From assembly GCF_000148545.1 (NCBI RefSeq), contig NZ_AEDV01000040.1, forward strand, positions 1 to 32,613: a stretch of 32,613 bases of DNA, given 5' to 3'. Origin of the DNA: Streptococcus mitis SK597 (lineage in GTDB: Bacteria > Bacillota > Bacilli > Lactobacillales > Streptococcaceae). The translations under genes and the position numbers were made by a program. This document shows positions 23,641 to 32,613 of the stretch, piece by piece. The notes under the pieces were generated by a model, which was not told the DNA's origin, made no database searches, and saw nothing but the letters and a program-made list of their open reading frames with translations. Numbering within the stretch: the stretch's first letter is position 1; the number at the start of each line of letters is the position of its first letter.

Positions 23641-25374
23641 TTAATCAAAGTTAACGTATTCTTTTTGAAGTTCAAGAACTTCTTCCATTGTTGAACACTC
23701 TGTAAGGGCACGGTTAGCGTACTCTTCCATCTTAGCAGTATCCAATTTCTTCATCAAGCTACGTGTACGGAGTACAGATGTTGCTGACATAGAGAACTCA
23801 TCCAAGCCCATTCCCACAAGAAGTGGAACAGCTGTTTGGTCACCAGCCATCTCACCACACATACCAGCCCATTTACCTTCAGCGTGAGCTGCCTTGATAA
23901 CGTTGTTAATCAAGCGAAGGATTGATGGGTTGTATGGTTGGTAAAGGTATGAAACTTGTTCGTTCATACGGTCTGCTGCCATTGAGTATTGGATCAAGTC
24001 GTTTGTACCAATTGACATGAAGTCTACTTCTTTTGCAAATTGATCTGCAAGCATCGCTGCTGCAGGGATTTCAATCATGATACCAACTTGGATATCATCC
24101 GCAACTGCAACACCTTCTGCAAGAAGGTTTGCTTTTTCTTCTTCATAAACTGCTTTAGCTGTACGGAATTCTTTCAAGAGCGCAACCATTGGGAACATGA
24201 TACGCAATTGACCATGAACAGAGGCACGAAGAAGGGCACGGATTTGTGTACGGAACATTGCATCTCCAGTTTCAGAAATAGAGATACGGAGGGCACGGAA
24301 TCCAAGGAATGGGTTCATTTCATGTGGCATATCAAAGTAAGGAAGTTCCTTATCTCCACCGATATCCATTGTACGAACAACCACTGGTTTACCATTCATT
24401 CCCTCAAGAACAGCCTTATATGCTTCATACTGCTCATCTTCAGTTGGGAAGTCTTGAGAATCCATGTACAAGAACTCTGTACGGTAAAGTCCAACAGCTT
24501 CTGCACCGTTGTTGTTAACACCTTCAACGTCTTTTGGAGTACCGATGTTAGCTGCCAACTCGAAGTGTTTACCGTCAGCAGTCACTGTTTGAGCATCTTT
24601 CAAAAGTGCCCATTCAGCTTTTTGTTTAGCATAAGCCTCACCAGCTGCTTTAAATTCTGCCGCTTGTTCATCTGTTGGGTTGATAATCACTTCACCAGTA
24701 ATTCCGTTAACGGCAAGGATATCGCCGTCTTTCACTACTTCAGTGATGTTATTTGTTCCCAATACAGCTGCAATTTCAAGTGTACGTGCCATGATAGCTG
24801 AATGGCTTGTACGTCCACCGATATTTGTTACAAAAGCTTTTACAAAGTTTTTGTCCAATTGAGCTGTATCAGATGGTGTCAAGTCATGCGCAATTACGAT
24901 TACTTCTTCATTGATAGAAGCTGGGTTTGGCAATTTCTTACCAAGAAGGTTTGCCAATACACGTTTTGTCACGTCGCGGATATCCGCTGCACGTTCTTGC
25001 ATGTATGGGTTGTCTTCCATACCTTCAAAGATAGTGATGAACATGTCAGTCACTTCTTTAAGACCTGCTTCTGCATTGACTTTCTTAGCACGGATTGTTT
25101 CTTTAATCTGACCGATCAATTCTGGGTCAGAAAGAACCATCAAATGAGCGTCAAAAACTTGAGCCGCTTCCTCACCTAGCGTACCTACAGCTTTCTCGCG
25201 GATAAGAGAAAGCTCGTTTTGAGAAGCTTCAAGAGCAACATCCAAACGAGCCTCTTCTGCGTTTGTATCTTCGACTGAAACAGTCTCGAATGACAAATCC
25301 GGTTGAACGAGTAGATATGCTTTTGCAACTGCAACACCGTCAGATGCTGCGATTCCTTTAAGCATTTCTGTCAT
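23641..25374 (-). CDS. ptsI: PTS enzyme I (phosphoenolpyruvate-protein phosphotransferase)
   Basis: Takes phosphate from PEP and passes it to HPr, feeding all PTS sugars and, here, DhaM. The 577-residue protein has the phospho-His motif [19 protein letters not shown] near residue 190, the PEP-binding TB-barrel with [25 protein letters not shown] and [12 protein letters not shown], and the late MCGEMAGD. It follows ptsH by 5 bp; the ribosome site AAGGA overlaps the ptsH stop region. A terminator closes the operon. Confidence 0.97.
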   Translation of the reverse strand: MTEMLKGIAASDGVAVAKAYLLVQPDLSFETVSVEDTNAEEARLDVALEASQNELSLIREKAVGTLGEEAAQVFDAHLMVLSDPELIGQIKETIRAKKVNAEAGLKEVTDMFITIFEGMEDNPYMQERAADIRDVTKRVLANLLGKKLPNPASINEEVIVIAHDLTPSDTAQLDKNFVKAFVTNIGGRTSHSAIMARTLEIAAVLGTNNITEVVKDGDILAVNGITGEVIINPTDEQAAEFKAAGEAYAKQKAEWALLKDAQTVTADGKHFELAANIGTPKDVEGVNNNGAEAVGLYRTEFLYMDSQDFPTEDEQYEAYKAVLEGMNGKPVVVRTMDIGGDKELPYFDMPHEMNPFLGFRALRISISETGDAMFRTQIRALLRASVHGQLRIMFPMVALLKEFRTAKAVYEEEKANLLAEGVAVADDIQVGIMIEIPAAAMLADQFAKEVDFMSIGTNDLIQYSMAADRMNEQVSYLYQPYNPSILRLINNVIKAAHAEGKWAGMCGEMAGDQTAVPLLVGMGLDEFSMSATSVLRTRSLMKKLDTAKMEEYANRALTECSTMEEVLELQKEYVNFD

Positions 25375-25379
25375 TTTCC

Positions 25380-25643
25380 TTATGCCAATCCTTCTTTTTC
25401 CATTGTTTCTGAGATTGCAGCGATTGCGTCATCTGCATCTGCACCTTCAGCTGAGATCGTTACGTCAGCACCTTGGCCAACACCAAGACTCATAACACCC
25501 ATGATTGATTTAAGGTTAACTGATTTACCTTTGTACTCAAGAGTGATATCTGAAGCAAATTTGCTAGCAGTTTGCACCAACAATGTTGCTGGACGTGCGT
25601 GAATACCTGTTTCTGCCACTACGTGGAAATCTTTAGAAGCCAT
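25380..25643 (-). CDS. ptsH: PTS phosphocarrier protein HPr
   Basis: 87-residue HPr. H15 in [15 protein letters not shown] is phosphorylated by enzyme I, and S46 in [17 protein letters not shown] is the site for HPr kinase in Gram-positive bacteria, where HPr-Ser-P is the corepressor of CcpA. It therefore links the PTS flux to catabolite control, including the cre-like site at dhaK. A good promoter (TTGAAA - 17 bp - TATAAT, 25706-25734) precedes it. Confidence 0.97.
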   Translation of the reverse strand: MASKDFHVVAETGIHARPATLLVQTASKFASDITLEYKGKSVNLKSIMGVMSLGVGQGADVTISAEGADADDAIAAISETMEKEGLA

Positions 25644-25705
25644 AGTTTGACTCTCCTTTTGTTCTTTCTTTTTTGAGTTATATTTGATAACCCTTACAAT
25701 TTGGT

Positions 25706-25734
25706 ATTATATCATCTTCTAGGATTTTTTTCAA
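25706..25734 (-). promoter_or_regulatory. Sigma-A promoter of ptsHI
   Basis: Minus strand: -35 TTGAAA (25729-25734), 17-bp spacer, -10 TATAAT (25706-25711), about 65 bp before the ptsH ATG. Confidence 0.8.
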
Positions 25735-25804
25735 GTATTTTATGGGATTTATTCGATTTCCTTTTCAGATAAGTTGCAGAAAATCTTCTAGTAAACTTGT
25801 GAAA

Positions 25805-25820
25805 ACACAGTATATAGTTT
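25805..25820. promoter_or_regulatory. Putative NrdR box 1
   Basis: ACACAGTATATAGTTT, close to the 16-bp NrdR consensus acaCwAtATaTwgtgt. It lies about 190 bp upstream of nrdH and is not tied to any other gene start. Confidence 0.6.
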
Positions 25821-25866
25821 CTTTAAAAACGATTTATAGGATAATCATTGCTGTTTTATAAAACAA

Positions 25867-25882
25867 ACACTACATATTGTGT
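25867..25882. promoter_or_regulatory. Putative NrdR box 2
   Basis: ACACTACATATTGTGT, a near-palindrome close to the NrdR consensus. It starts 62 bp (about six helical turns) after box 1. Confidence 0.65.
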
Positions 25883-25908
25883 TTTGTGAGCTTGACTAGA
25901 AAAACAGA

Positions 25909-25924
25909 CCACTATATTTAGTTT
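25909..25924. promoter_or_regulatory. Putative NrdR box 3
   Basis: CCACTATATTTAGTTT, a weaker match. It starts 42 bp (four turns) after box 2 and ends 7 bp before the nrdH -35. Confidence 0.45.
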
Positions 25925-25931
25925 TAAATCA

Positions 25932-25959
25932 TTGACAAAAATTTATTTTCTGATATACT
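25932..25959 (+). promoter_or_regulatory. Sigma-A promoter of nrdHE
   Basis: -35 TTGACA (25932-25937), 16-bp spacer, extended -10 TGATATACT (TATACT at 25954-25959), about 35 bp before the nrdH ATG. Confidence 0.85.
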
Positions 25960-25993
25960 AGGATAGAACTAAATTTTAAAGAGGAGTTACACA

Positions 25994-26212
25994 ATGGTAA
26001 CCGTTTATTCTAAAAACAACTGTGTTCAATGTAAGATGACCAAGCGTTTCTTGGACAGTAATAATGTCGCTTATCGTGAAATCAATCTTGATGAGCAACC
26101 TGAGTACATCGATCAGGTTAAAGAGCTCGGTTTCAGCGCAGCTCCTGTTATCCAAACACCAACTGAAGTCTTTTCAGGTTTCCAACCAGGAAAACTGAAA
26201 CAATTAGCATAA
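25994..26212 (+). CDS. nrdH: Glutaredoxin-like NrdH redoxin
   Basis: A 72-residue thioredoxin-fold protein that supplies electrons to the class Ib ribonucleotide reductase. The redox motif is CVQC in KNNCVQCKMTKRFL; the C-terminal AAPVIQTP cis-Pro strand and FSGFQPGKL are NrdH marks. It has a strong ribosome site (GAGGAG) and opens the nrdH-nrdE unit. No nrdI is in view, so the flavodoxin activator of NrdF must be elsewhere. Confidence 0.95.
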   Translation: MVTVYSKNNCVQCKMTKRFLDSNNVAYREINLDEQPEYIDQVKELGFSAAPVIQTPTEVFSGFQPGKLKQLA

Positions 26213-26238
26213 TCTTAGTACACCATCCAGAAGAAACT

Positions 26239-26270
26239 GCTTCTAGGGCTAACTTAGAAGCCTTTCTTTT
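26239..26270 (+). terminator. Weak terminator or attenuator between nrdH and nrdE
   Basis: Stem GCTTCTA (26239-26245) / TAGAAGC (26255-26261) with a 9-base loop, followed by CTTTCTTTTG. It probably lets some transcription through to nrdE, which has no promoter of its own that I can see. Confidence 0.5.
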
Positions 26271-26292
26271 GTAATTAGATAAGGGAAATTTT

Positions 26293-28452
26293 ATGGGATT
26301 AAAACATCTTGAGGACGTGACTTACTTCCGTCTCAATAACGAAATCAACCGTCCTGTCAATGGACAAATCATGCTTCATAAAGATAAGGAAGCCTTGGAT
26401 GCTTTCTTTAAAGAAAATGTAGTTCCAAACACTATGGTTTTTGATTCAATCAAAGATAAAATCAACTACCTCATTGACCACAACTACATCGAAACAGCTT
26501 TTATCAAGAAATACCGTCCAGAATTCTTGGAAGAATTGTCTCAATTTATTAAAGAACAAAACTTCCAATTCAAGTCGTTCATGGCTGCCTATAAATTTTA
26601 CAATCAATACGCCTTAAAGACTAACGATGGGGAATATTATCTTGAAAGTATGGAAGACCGTGTCTTCTTTAACGCCCTTTATTTCGCTGATGGGAATGAA
26701 GCTGTTGCAATCGATATTGCAAATGAAATCATCCATCAACGCTACCAACCAGCTACTCCTTCCTTCTTGAATGCTGGACGTGCTCGTCGTGGAGAATTGG
26801 TATCTTGCTTCTTGATCCAAGTCACTGATGATATGAACTCTATCGGACGTTCTATCAACTCTGCCCTTCAACTTTCACGTATCGGTGGTGGTGTGGGAAT
26901 TACCCTCAGCAACCTTCGTGAAGCTGGTGCACCTATCAAAGGCTATGAAGGAGCCGCTTCTGGTGTCGTTCCTGTTATGAAGCTTTTCGAAGATAGCTTC
27001 TCTTACTCTAACCAATTGGGGCAACGTCAAGGTGCTGGTGTTGTTTACCTCAATGTCTTTCACCCAGATATCATCGCCTTCCTTTCAACTAAGAAAGAAA
27101 ACGCCGATGAAAAAGTTCGTGTAAAGACTCTTTCACTTGGTGTCGTGGTACCAGATAAATTCTACGAATTGGCTCGTAAAAATGAAGAAATGTACCTCTT
27201 CAGCCCTTACTCTGTAGAAAAAGAATACGGTGTGCCATTCAACTACATCGATATTACTGAAAAATACGATGAATTGGTGGCAAATCCAAACATCCGTAAG
27301 ACAAAAATTAAGGCCCGTGATTTGGAAACTGAAATTTCTAAATTGCAACAAGAATCTGGCTACCCTTATGTAGTCAACATTGATACGGCTAACCGTGCAA
27401 ATCCTGTTGATGGAAAGATTATCATGAGTAACTTGTGTTCTGAAATTCTTCAAGTTCAAGAACCAAGCTTGATCAACGATGCTCAAGAATATCTCCAAAT
27501 GGGTACTGATATCTCATGTAACCTTGGTTCAACAAACGTTGTCAACATGATGACTTCACCTGACTTTGGTCGTTCTATCCGTGCTATGGTTCGTGCCCTT
27601 ACTTTCGTTACAGATAGTTCACATATCGTAGCTGTACCTACTATCGACCATGGAAATAGCCAAGCTCATACCTTTGGTCTTGGTGCAATGGGGCTTCACA
27701 GCTACCTTGCCCAACAATTGATTGAATATGGATCGCCTGAGTCTGTTGAATTTACAAGCATCTACTTTATGCTTATGAACTACTGGACCTTGGTTGAGTC
27801 AAACAATATTGCGCGTGAACGTGGTATTACCTTCCATAACTTTGAAAAATCAGATTATGCTAAGGGAAGCTACTTTGACAAGTATATTACAGGCGAGTTT
27901 GTTCCAAAATCAGACCGTGTTAAAGAACTTTTCAAAGATGTCTTTATCCCAAGTGCTGATGACTGGGCTGAACTTCGCGACAAGGTTCAAGCAGATGGTC
28001 TTTACCACCAAAACCGCCTTGCTGTAGCGCCAAATGGCTCTATCAGCTATATCAACGACGTTTCTGCTTCTATCCACCCGATTACGCAACGTATCGAAGA
28101 ACGTCAAGAAAAGAAAATCGGTAAAATCTACTACCCTGCTGCTGGCTTGTCAACAGAAACCATTCCTTACTACACTTCTGCTTACGACATGGATATGCGT
28201 AAGGTGATTGATGTATACGCTGCTGCTACTGAGCACGTGGACCAAGGACTTTCACTTACTCTCTTTATGCGTAGTGACATTCCAAAAGGACTTTACGAAT
28301 GGAAGAAAGAAAACAAACAAACGACACGTGACTTGTCTATCCTTCGTAACTATGCCTTTAACAAGGGAATCAAGTCTATCTACTACGTCCGTACCTTTAC
28401 AGACGACGGTGGAGAAGTCGGTGCTAACCAATGTGAAAGCTGTGTGATTTAA
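26293..28452 (+). CDS. nrdE: Class Ib ribonucleotide reductase alpha subunit
   Basis: Catalytic subunit that reduces ribonucleoside diphosphates. The 719-residue protein lacks the N-terminal ATP cone of class Ia enzymes. Active-site markers are RRGELVSCFLIQVTDD near residue 170, MSNLCSEILQ with a Cys, DISCNLGSTNVVNMM, and the mobile C-terminal CESC pair (residues 714-717, re-reduced by NrdH). The ribosome site is AAGGG. It sits 80 bp after nrdH; a terminator at 28543-28571 separates it from nrdF. Confidence 0.96.
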   Translation: MGLKHLEDVTYFRLNNEINRPVNGQIMLHKDKEALDAFFKENVVPNTMVFDSIKDKINYLIDHNYIETAFIKKYRPEFLEELSQFIKEQNFQFKSFMAAYKFYNQYALKTNDGEYYLESMEDRVFFNALYFADGNEAVAIDIANEIIHQRYQPATPSFLNAGRARRGELVSCFLIQVTDDMNSIGRSINSALQLSRIGGGVGITLSNLREAGAPIKGYEGAASGVVPVMKLFEDSFSYSNQLGQRQGAGVVYLNVFHPDIIAFLSTKKENADEKVRVKTLSLGVVVPDKFYELARKNEEMYLFSPYSVEKEYGVPFNYIDITEKYDELVANPNIRKTKIKARDLETEISKLQQESGYPYVVNIDTANRANPVDGKIIMSNLCSEILQVQEPSLINDAQEYLQMGTDISCNLGSTNVVNMMTSPDFGRSIRAMVRALTFVTDSSHIVAVPTIDHGNSQAHTFGLGAMGLHSYLAQQLIEYGSPESVEFTSIYFMLMNYWTLVESNNIARERGITFHNFEKSDYAKGSYFDKYITGEFVPKSDRVKELFKDVFIPSADDWAELRDKVQADGLYHQNRLAVAPNGSISYINDVSASIHPITQRIEERQEKKIGKIYYPAAGLSTETIPYYTSAYDMDMRKVIDVYAAATEHVDQGLSLTLFMRSDIPKGLYEWKKENKQTTRDLSILRNYAFNKGIKSIYYVRTFTDDGGEVGANQCESCVI

Positions 28453-28542
28453 TCTTTGCTTGAGGAAACTACATTTTCTCAAATTAGTGATTCATTCACC
28501 CTGCTAAACTAAACTGGAATAAGCATCTATACTATGGAAAAA

Positions 28543-28571
28543 CACAAAAGTCGGACTTCCGACTTTTTGTG
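28543..28571 (+). terminator. Terminator after nrdE
   Basis: AAAAGTCGG / CCGACTTTT stem with an ACTT loop, extended at the base by CAC/GTG. The T-run is inside the stem. It should reduce read-through from nrdE to nrdF. Confidence 0.7.
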
Positions 28572-28605
28572 CGATACTCCTCTAGAATTATGATAAAATA
28601 AAATA

Positions 28606-28621
28606 ATTGTGAGTTCGCAAT
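28606..28621. promoter_or_regulatory. Near-palindrome before nrdF
   Basis: ATTGTGAGTTCGCAAT, six of eight pairs symmetrical, between a possible extended -10 (TGATAAAAT, 28591-28599) and the nrdF ribosome site. It could be an operator; the factor is unknown and the match is short. Confidence 0.35.
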
Positions 28622-28646
28622 ACTAAACACAGAAAGAGATTTCAAA

Positions 28647-29609
28647 ATGGAAACTTACTACAAAGCCATTAACTGGAATGCCATCGAAGATGTCATCGAC
28701 AAATCAACTTGGGAAAAGTTGACGGAGCAATTCTGGCTCGATACACGTATTCCCTTGTCAAATGACTTGGATGACTGGAGAAAGCTATCAAATGTAGAAA
28801 AAGACTTGGTAGGAAAAGTCTTTGGTGGTTTAACCCTTCTCGACACTATGCAATCTGAAACTGGGGTTCAAGCCCTTCGCGCGGACATCCGTACACCACA
28901 TGAGGAAGCTGTTTTCAATAACATCCAATTTATGGAATCTGTCCACGCTAAATCTTACTCATCAATCTTCTCTACCTTAAATACTAAGGCTGAGATTGAA
29001 GAAATTTTCGAATGGACTAATACCAATCCTTACCTACAAAAGAAGGCTGAGATTGTCAACGAAATCTACCTAAACGGTAGCCCACTTGAAAAGAAAGTTG
29101 CCAGCGTCTTTCTTGAAACCTTCCTCTTCTACTCTGGTTTCTTCACTCCCCTCTACTATCTCGGTAACAACAAACTAGCCAACGTTGCGGAAATCATCAA
29201 ATTAATTATTCGTGATGAGTCTGTTCACGGAACCTACATCGGATATAAATTCCAACTTGGTTTTAATGAATTACCTGAAGAAGAGCAAGAAAAGCTAAAA
29301 GAATGGATGTACGACCTACTCTATACTCTTTATGAAAATGAAGAAGGCTACACAGAAAGTCTCTATGATGGTGTTGGTTGGACGGAAGAAGTCAAAACCT
29401 TCCTTCGCTACAATGCTAACAAGGCACTCATGAACCTGGGTCAAGATCCACTCTTCCCAGATTCAGCTGATGATGTCAACCCAATCGTTATGAACGGTAT
29501 TTCAACAGGAACATCCAACCACGACTTCTTCTCTCAAGTCGGAAATGGTTACCTTCTTGGTGAAGTTGAAGCTATGCAAGACGATGACTACAACTACGGT
29601 TTGGACTAA
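28647..29609 (+). CDS. nrdF: Class Ib ribonucleotide reductase beta subunit
   Basis: 320-residue ferritin-like subunit that holds the dimetal (Mn or Fe) site and the tyrosyl radical. Metal-ligand stretches are TLLDTMQSETGVQAL, NNIQFMESVHAKSY (radical Tyr region) and IRDESVHGTYIGYKFQ. The C-terminal tail (DDDYNYGLD) is what docks into NrdE. It is 194 bp after nrdE, with a terminator between, and appears to have its own weak promoter, so nrdF may be controlled separately from nrdHE. Confidence 0.96.
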   Translation: METYYKAINWNAIEDVIDKSTWEKLTEQFWLDTRIPLSNDLDDWRKLSNVEKDLVGKVFGGLTLLDTMQSETGVQALRADIRTPHEEAVFNNIQFMESVHAKSYSSIFSTLNTKAEIEEIFEWTNTNPYLQKKAEIVNEIYLNGSPLEKKVASVFLETFLFYSGFFTPLYYLGNNKLANVAEIIKLIIRDESVHGTYIGYKFQLGFNELPEEEQEKLKEWMYDLLYTLYENEEGYTESLYDGVGWTEEVKTFLRYNANKALMNLGQDPLFPDSADDVNPIVMNGISTGTSNHDFFSQVGNGYLLGEVEAMQDDDYNYGLD

Positions 29610-29633
29610 TTCAATTATCCCAGAACTGATAAC

Positions 29634-29672
29634 AAATATCATGGCTTGTTTAAAACAACCATGATATTTTTG
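29634..29672 (+). terminator. Terminator after nrdF
   Basis: Arms AAATATCATGG (29634-29644) and CCATGATATTT (29659-29669) with inner TTGTT/AACAA pairing, followed by TTTTGTTTTTG. Confidence 0.85.
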
Positions 29673-29697
29673 TTTTTGTTTTCTTTTGTTTTTTAAA

Positions 29698-29726
29698 TTG
29701 ATTGATTGAACACTTTATGATAAAAT
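29698..29726 (+). promoter_or_regulatory. Promoter of lacR
   Basis: -35 TTGATT (29698-29703), 17-bp spacer, extended -10 TGATAAAAT (TAAAAT at 29721-29726), about 25 bp before the lacR ATG. Confidence 0.6.
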
Positions 29727-29751
29727 AGTAATAGAAATAGAGGTGATAAGG

Positions 29752-30519
29752 ATGTTAAAGCAGGAAAAACTAGATAATATTCTAAAAACAGTAAATACAA
29801 AGGGAACTATTACTGTAAAAGAAATTATGACTCGCTTGGATGTATCAGATATGACTGCTAGACGCTACTTACAAGAGTTAGCTGACAAAGATTTACTTGT
29901 TCGTGTGCACGGTGGAGCTGAAAAAATTCGTACAGGCTCCATTTTAAACAATGAACGTTCCAATATTGAAAAACAAAGCTTACAGATTGCAGAAAAACAA
30001 GAAATCAGCCGTTTTGCAGGCCATTTAATCGATGAAGGAGAAACCATTTTTATTGGTCCAGGGACAACCTTGGAATCGTTTGCCCGTGAACTTCCAATCG
30101 ATAATATTCGTGTTGTAACAAACAGTTTACCAGTCTTTCTCATCTTAAACGAACGAAAACTAACAGATTTGATTTTAATCGGTGGAAACTATCGCTCTAT
30201 TACTGGAGCATTTGTGGGAACACTAACCTTGCAAAACTTAGCCAATCTCCAATTTTCTAAAGCTTTCGTAAGCTGTAATGGTATTAAAGACAATGCGATT
30301 GCAACCTTTAGTGAAGAGGAAGGGGAATCTCAACGCATCGCCCTCAACAATTCCAATAAAAAATACTTACTAGCTGACAATAGTAAGTTCAATAAATTTG
30401 ATTTCTATACCTTCTACAATATCTCTGATATTGATACCATCGTTTCAGATTCTAAACTGAGCAAAGCAACCTTTGAACAACTTTCAAAACAAACAAAAAT
30501 TATTCTTTCTAAACCATAA
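29752..30519 (+). CDS. lacR: DeoR-family lactose PTS repressor
   Basis: A 255-residue DeoR/GlpR-type regulator. The N-terminal winged helix (KGTITVKEIMTRLDVSDMTARRYLQELADKDLLVRVHGGA) is followed by a sugar-phosphate isomerase-like sensor domain (GETIFIGPGTTLESFAREL, LLADNSKFN). LacR in streptococci senses tagatose-6-phosphate and represses lac and tagatose genes. The symbol rests on the lacG gene next door and on remembered gene order. I start at the ATG at 29752, whose upstream GAGGTGAT is a full match to the anti-Shine-Dalgarno, rather than the GTG at 29743. Confidence 0.8.
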   Translation: MLKQEKLDNILKTVNTKGTITVKEIMTRLDVSDMTARRYLQELADKDLLVRVHGGAEKIRTGSILNNERSNIEKQSLQIAEKQEISRFAGHLIDEGETIFIGPGTTLESFARELPIDNIRVVTNSLPVFLILNERKLTDLILIGGNYRSITGAFVGTLTLQNLANLQFSKAFVSCNGIKDNAIATFSEEEGESQRIALNNSNKKYLLADNSKFNKFDFYTFYNISDIDTIVSDSKLSKATFEQLSKQTKIILSKP

Positions 30520-30540
30520 AACTGAGGATTGATAAAATTT

Positions 30541-30588
30541 AAAATGCGTCATATCAAGAAAATAGGAATCTTGATATGACGCATTTTT
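30541..30588. terminator. Bidirectional terminator, perfect 19-bp stem
   Basis: AAAATGCGTC...AAGA (30541-30559) pairs without a mismatch with 30569-30587, around a 9-base loop, with A/T tracts at both ends. It separates lacR (plus) from the convergent lacG-orf unit (minus). Confidence 0.9.
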
Positions 30589-30629
30589 TGATGAAGATTT
30601 TTACAAAGAGTTTCCTAGATTCTTTATGA

Positions 30630-30881
30630 TTATTGAAACGGCATAAAATCTGAATCAAAGGAGATATTATCCCGTTCTTCAGGACTGATAAAATTTAAAA
30701 AGATATTTTTAAATTCTTCTAGCTCATAGTCTGAATGACAAATCCATTCTTTACCAGTAGAGACATACCATTTCCCAAGTTTTTTCAGCTCCTCATTAGT
30801 CAAACAAGGTATTTGAGAACATTTATCAAAATTGATAATATAAACTTTTTCATAAATAGATTGGATAAAATCTTTGAACAT
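30630..30881 (-). CDS. Small acidic protein, unknown
   Basis: An 83-residue soluble protein, with three Cys (DKCSQIPCLT and EWICHSD) and many aromatic residues (GKWYVSTGKEWI). The end is acidic (SPEERDNISFDSDFMPFQ). No family is recognised. The ATG at 30881 has a GAGG ribosome site. It lies about 40 bp after lacG in the same direction and is closed by the terminator at 30541-30588, so it is probably co-transcribed with lacG. Confidence 0.55.
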   Translation of the reverse strand: MFKDFIQSIYEKVYIINFDKCSQIPCLTNEELKKLGKWYVSTGKEWICHSDYELEEFKNIFLNFISPEERDNISFDSDFMPFQ

Positions 30882-30923
30882 CGTTTTGCCTCACTAAAAT
30901 TCTATATCTAATTACTAATTCTA

Positions 30924-32339
<1,416 letters not shown>

Positions 32340-32365
32340 CTATTTCTTGATTTAAATAAAGTAAA

Positions 32366-32409
32366 AGTGAGAGGAGAGGAGTCAGTGAGCCATCCTTCTC
32401 CATCTCACT
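32366..32409 (-). terminator. Stem-loop just upstream of lacG
   Basis: On the minus strand AGTGAGA and TCTCACT close a stem with inner GGAG-aa-GGA/TCC-t-CTCC pairing. A T-rich run (TTTTACTTTATTT) follows, so it could be a terminator or a LacT-type attenuator ahead of lacG, or an mRNA stabiliser between lac genes. Confidence 0.55.
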
Positions 32410-32425
32410 TCTTGTAGCAAGTCAC

Positions 32426-32613
32426 CGAATTGTGACATGAGGAGGTAAAAACGATATCTTTTTACCGACGAATTAATAAGGCGATTAGGAAAGTCGCCAT
32501 AGAGATTTCCGTAACGAGAGGAAACTATTTCATAGTCCCTATTATTAATCGAATTGTGACATGAGGAGGTAAAAACGATATCTTTTTACCGAAGAATTAA
32601 CAAGGCGATTAGG
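32426..32613. repeat. 124-bp tandem structured repeat, one full and one cut copy
   Basis: Copies begin at 32426 and 32550, and the second runs off the window. Each contains GGTAAAAA/TTTTTACC (32444-32451 with 32461-32468, loop with the GATATC palindrome). The full copy then has ATTAATAA/TTATTAAT (32474-32481 with 32542-32549) enclosing GGCGA/TCGCC (32482-32486 with 32496-32500) and TTTCC/GGAAA (32508-32512 with 32520-32524), like a three-way junction. The repeat lies upstream of lacG and before whatever lac gene is outside the window. Confidence 0.7.

Larger units (their letters stand above)
25644..25993. other. Divergent regulatory region between ptsH and nrdH
   Basis: 350 bp with no gene. 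It holds the ptsH promoter on the left, then three NrdR-like boxes and the nrdH promoter on the right. About 70 bp (25735-25804) show no signal I can name. Confidence 0.7.

Noticed and set aside
24040-24801. 253-codon plus-strand frame opposite ptsI
   Set aside because: It is antisense to a highly conserved gene, rich in Cys, Phe and His, with no matching ribosome site; it is a shadow of ptsI codon use.

Overview
The window looks like chromosome from a mitis-group Streptococcus, close to S. mitis, S. oralis or S. pneumoniae. It is AT-rich with short intergenic gaps. It carries a BOX-type interspersed repeat (18434-18537), streptococcal-type SpxR, PtsI and PtsH, class Ib NrdHEF, a LacR/LacG pair, and a pyruvate-dehydrogenase operon whose E3 subunit carries the lipoyl domain. 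From memory, pneumococcal reference genomes have pht genes upstream of ptsI and no dha operon there; this window has the opposite, so it is probably not a typical pneumococcus. No rRNA, tRNA, CRISPR array, intact insertion sequence or prophage was seen.

Layout from left to right. (1) 31-4003, minus strand: murA, a GNAT acetyltransferase, spxR and map, packed as one operon. (2) 4004-4525: AT-rich gap with a long inverted repeat. (3) 4526-11067, minus strand: pdhA-pdhB (E1), a 720-bp non-coding repeat block, pdhC (E2), pdhD (E3) and lplA. This operon makes and lipoylates one 2-oxoacid dehydrogenase complex. (4) 11221-15275, minus strand: ung, mutX, pyrC, a small Cys/His protein and a MATE exporter. 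(5) 15337-16029: a HAD nucleotidase. (6) 16150-17940: four AT-rich membrane-protein genes of unknown role, followed by a gene-free stretch holding a BOX element. (7) 18688-22318: dhaKLM (minus) divergent from dhaS-dhaQ (plus), with a DhaS-like operator and a CcpA-like cre site between them. (8) 22416-23507: a DfsB-like four-helix protein and a cysteine-cluster protein. (9) 23641-25643: ptsI and ptsH. (10) 25994-29609, plus strand: nrdH, nrdE and nrdF behind three putative NrdR boxes. (11) 29752-30519: lacR, then, convergent to it, a small unknown gene and lacG. A second structured tandem repeat lies upstream of lacG at the right edge.

Functionally the window is mostly central metabolism. PtsI and PtsH, encoded next to the dha operon, are the expected phosphate donors for DhaM, which drives PEP-dependent dihydroxyacetone phosphorylation. 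LplA lies at the end of the operon that makes its lipoyl-domain substrate.

The most unusual item is the 720-bp block between pdhB and pdhC. It has three ~110-bp units that fold into long hairpins with paired, compensating base changes, followed by about 2.7 copies of a 126-bp unit with its own hairpins. The E2 gene right after it encodes no lipoyl domain and two E3-binding-like domains.
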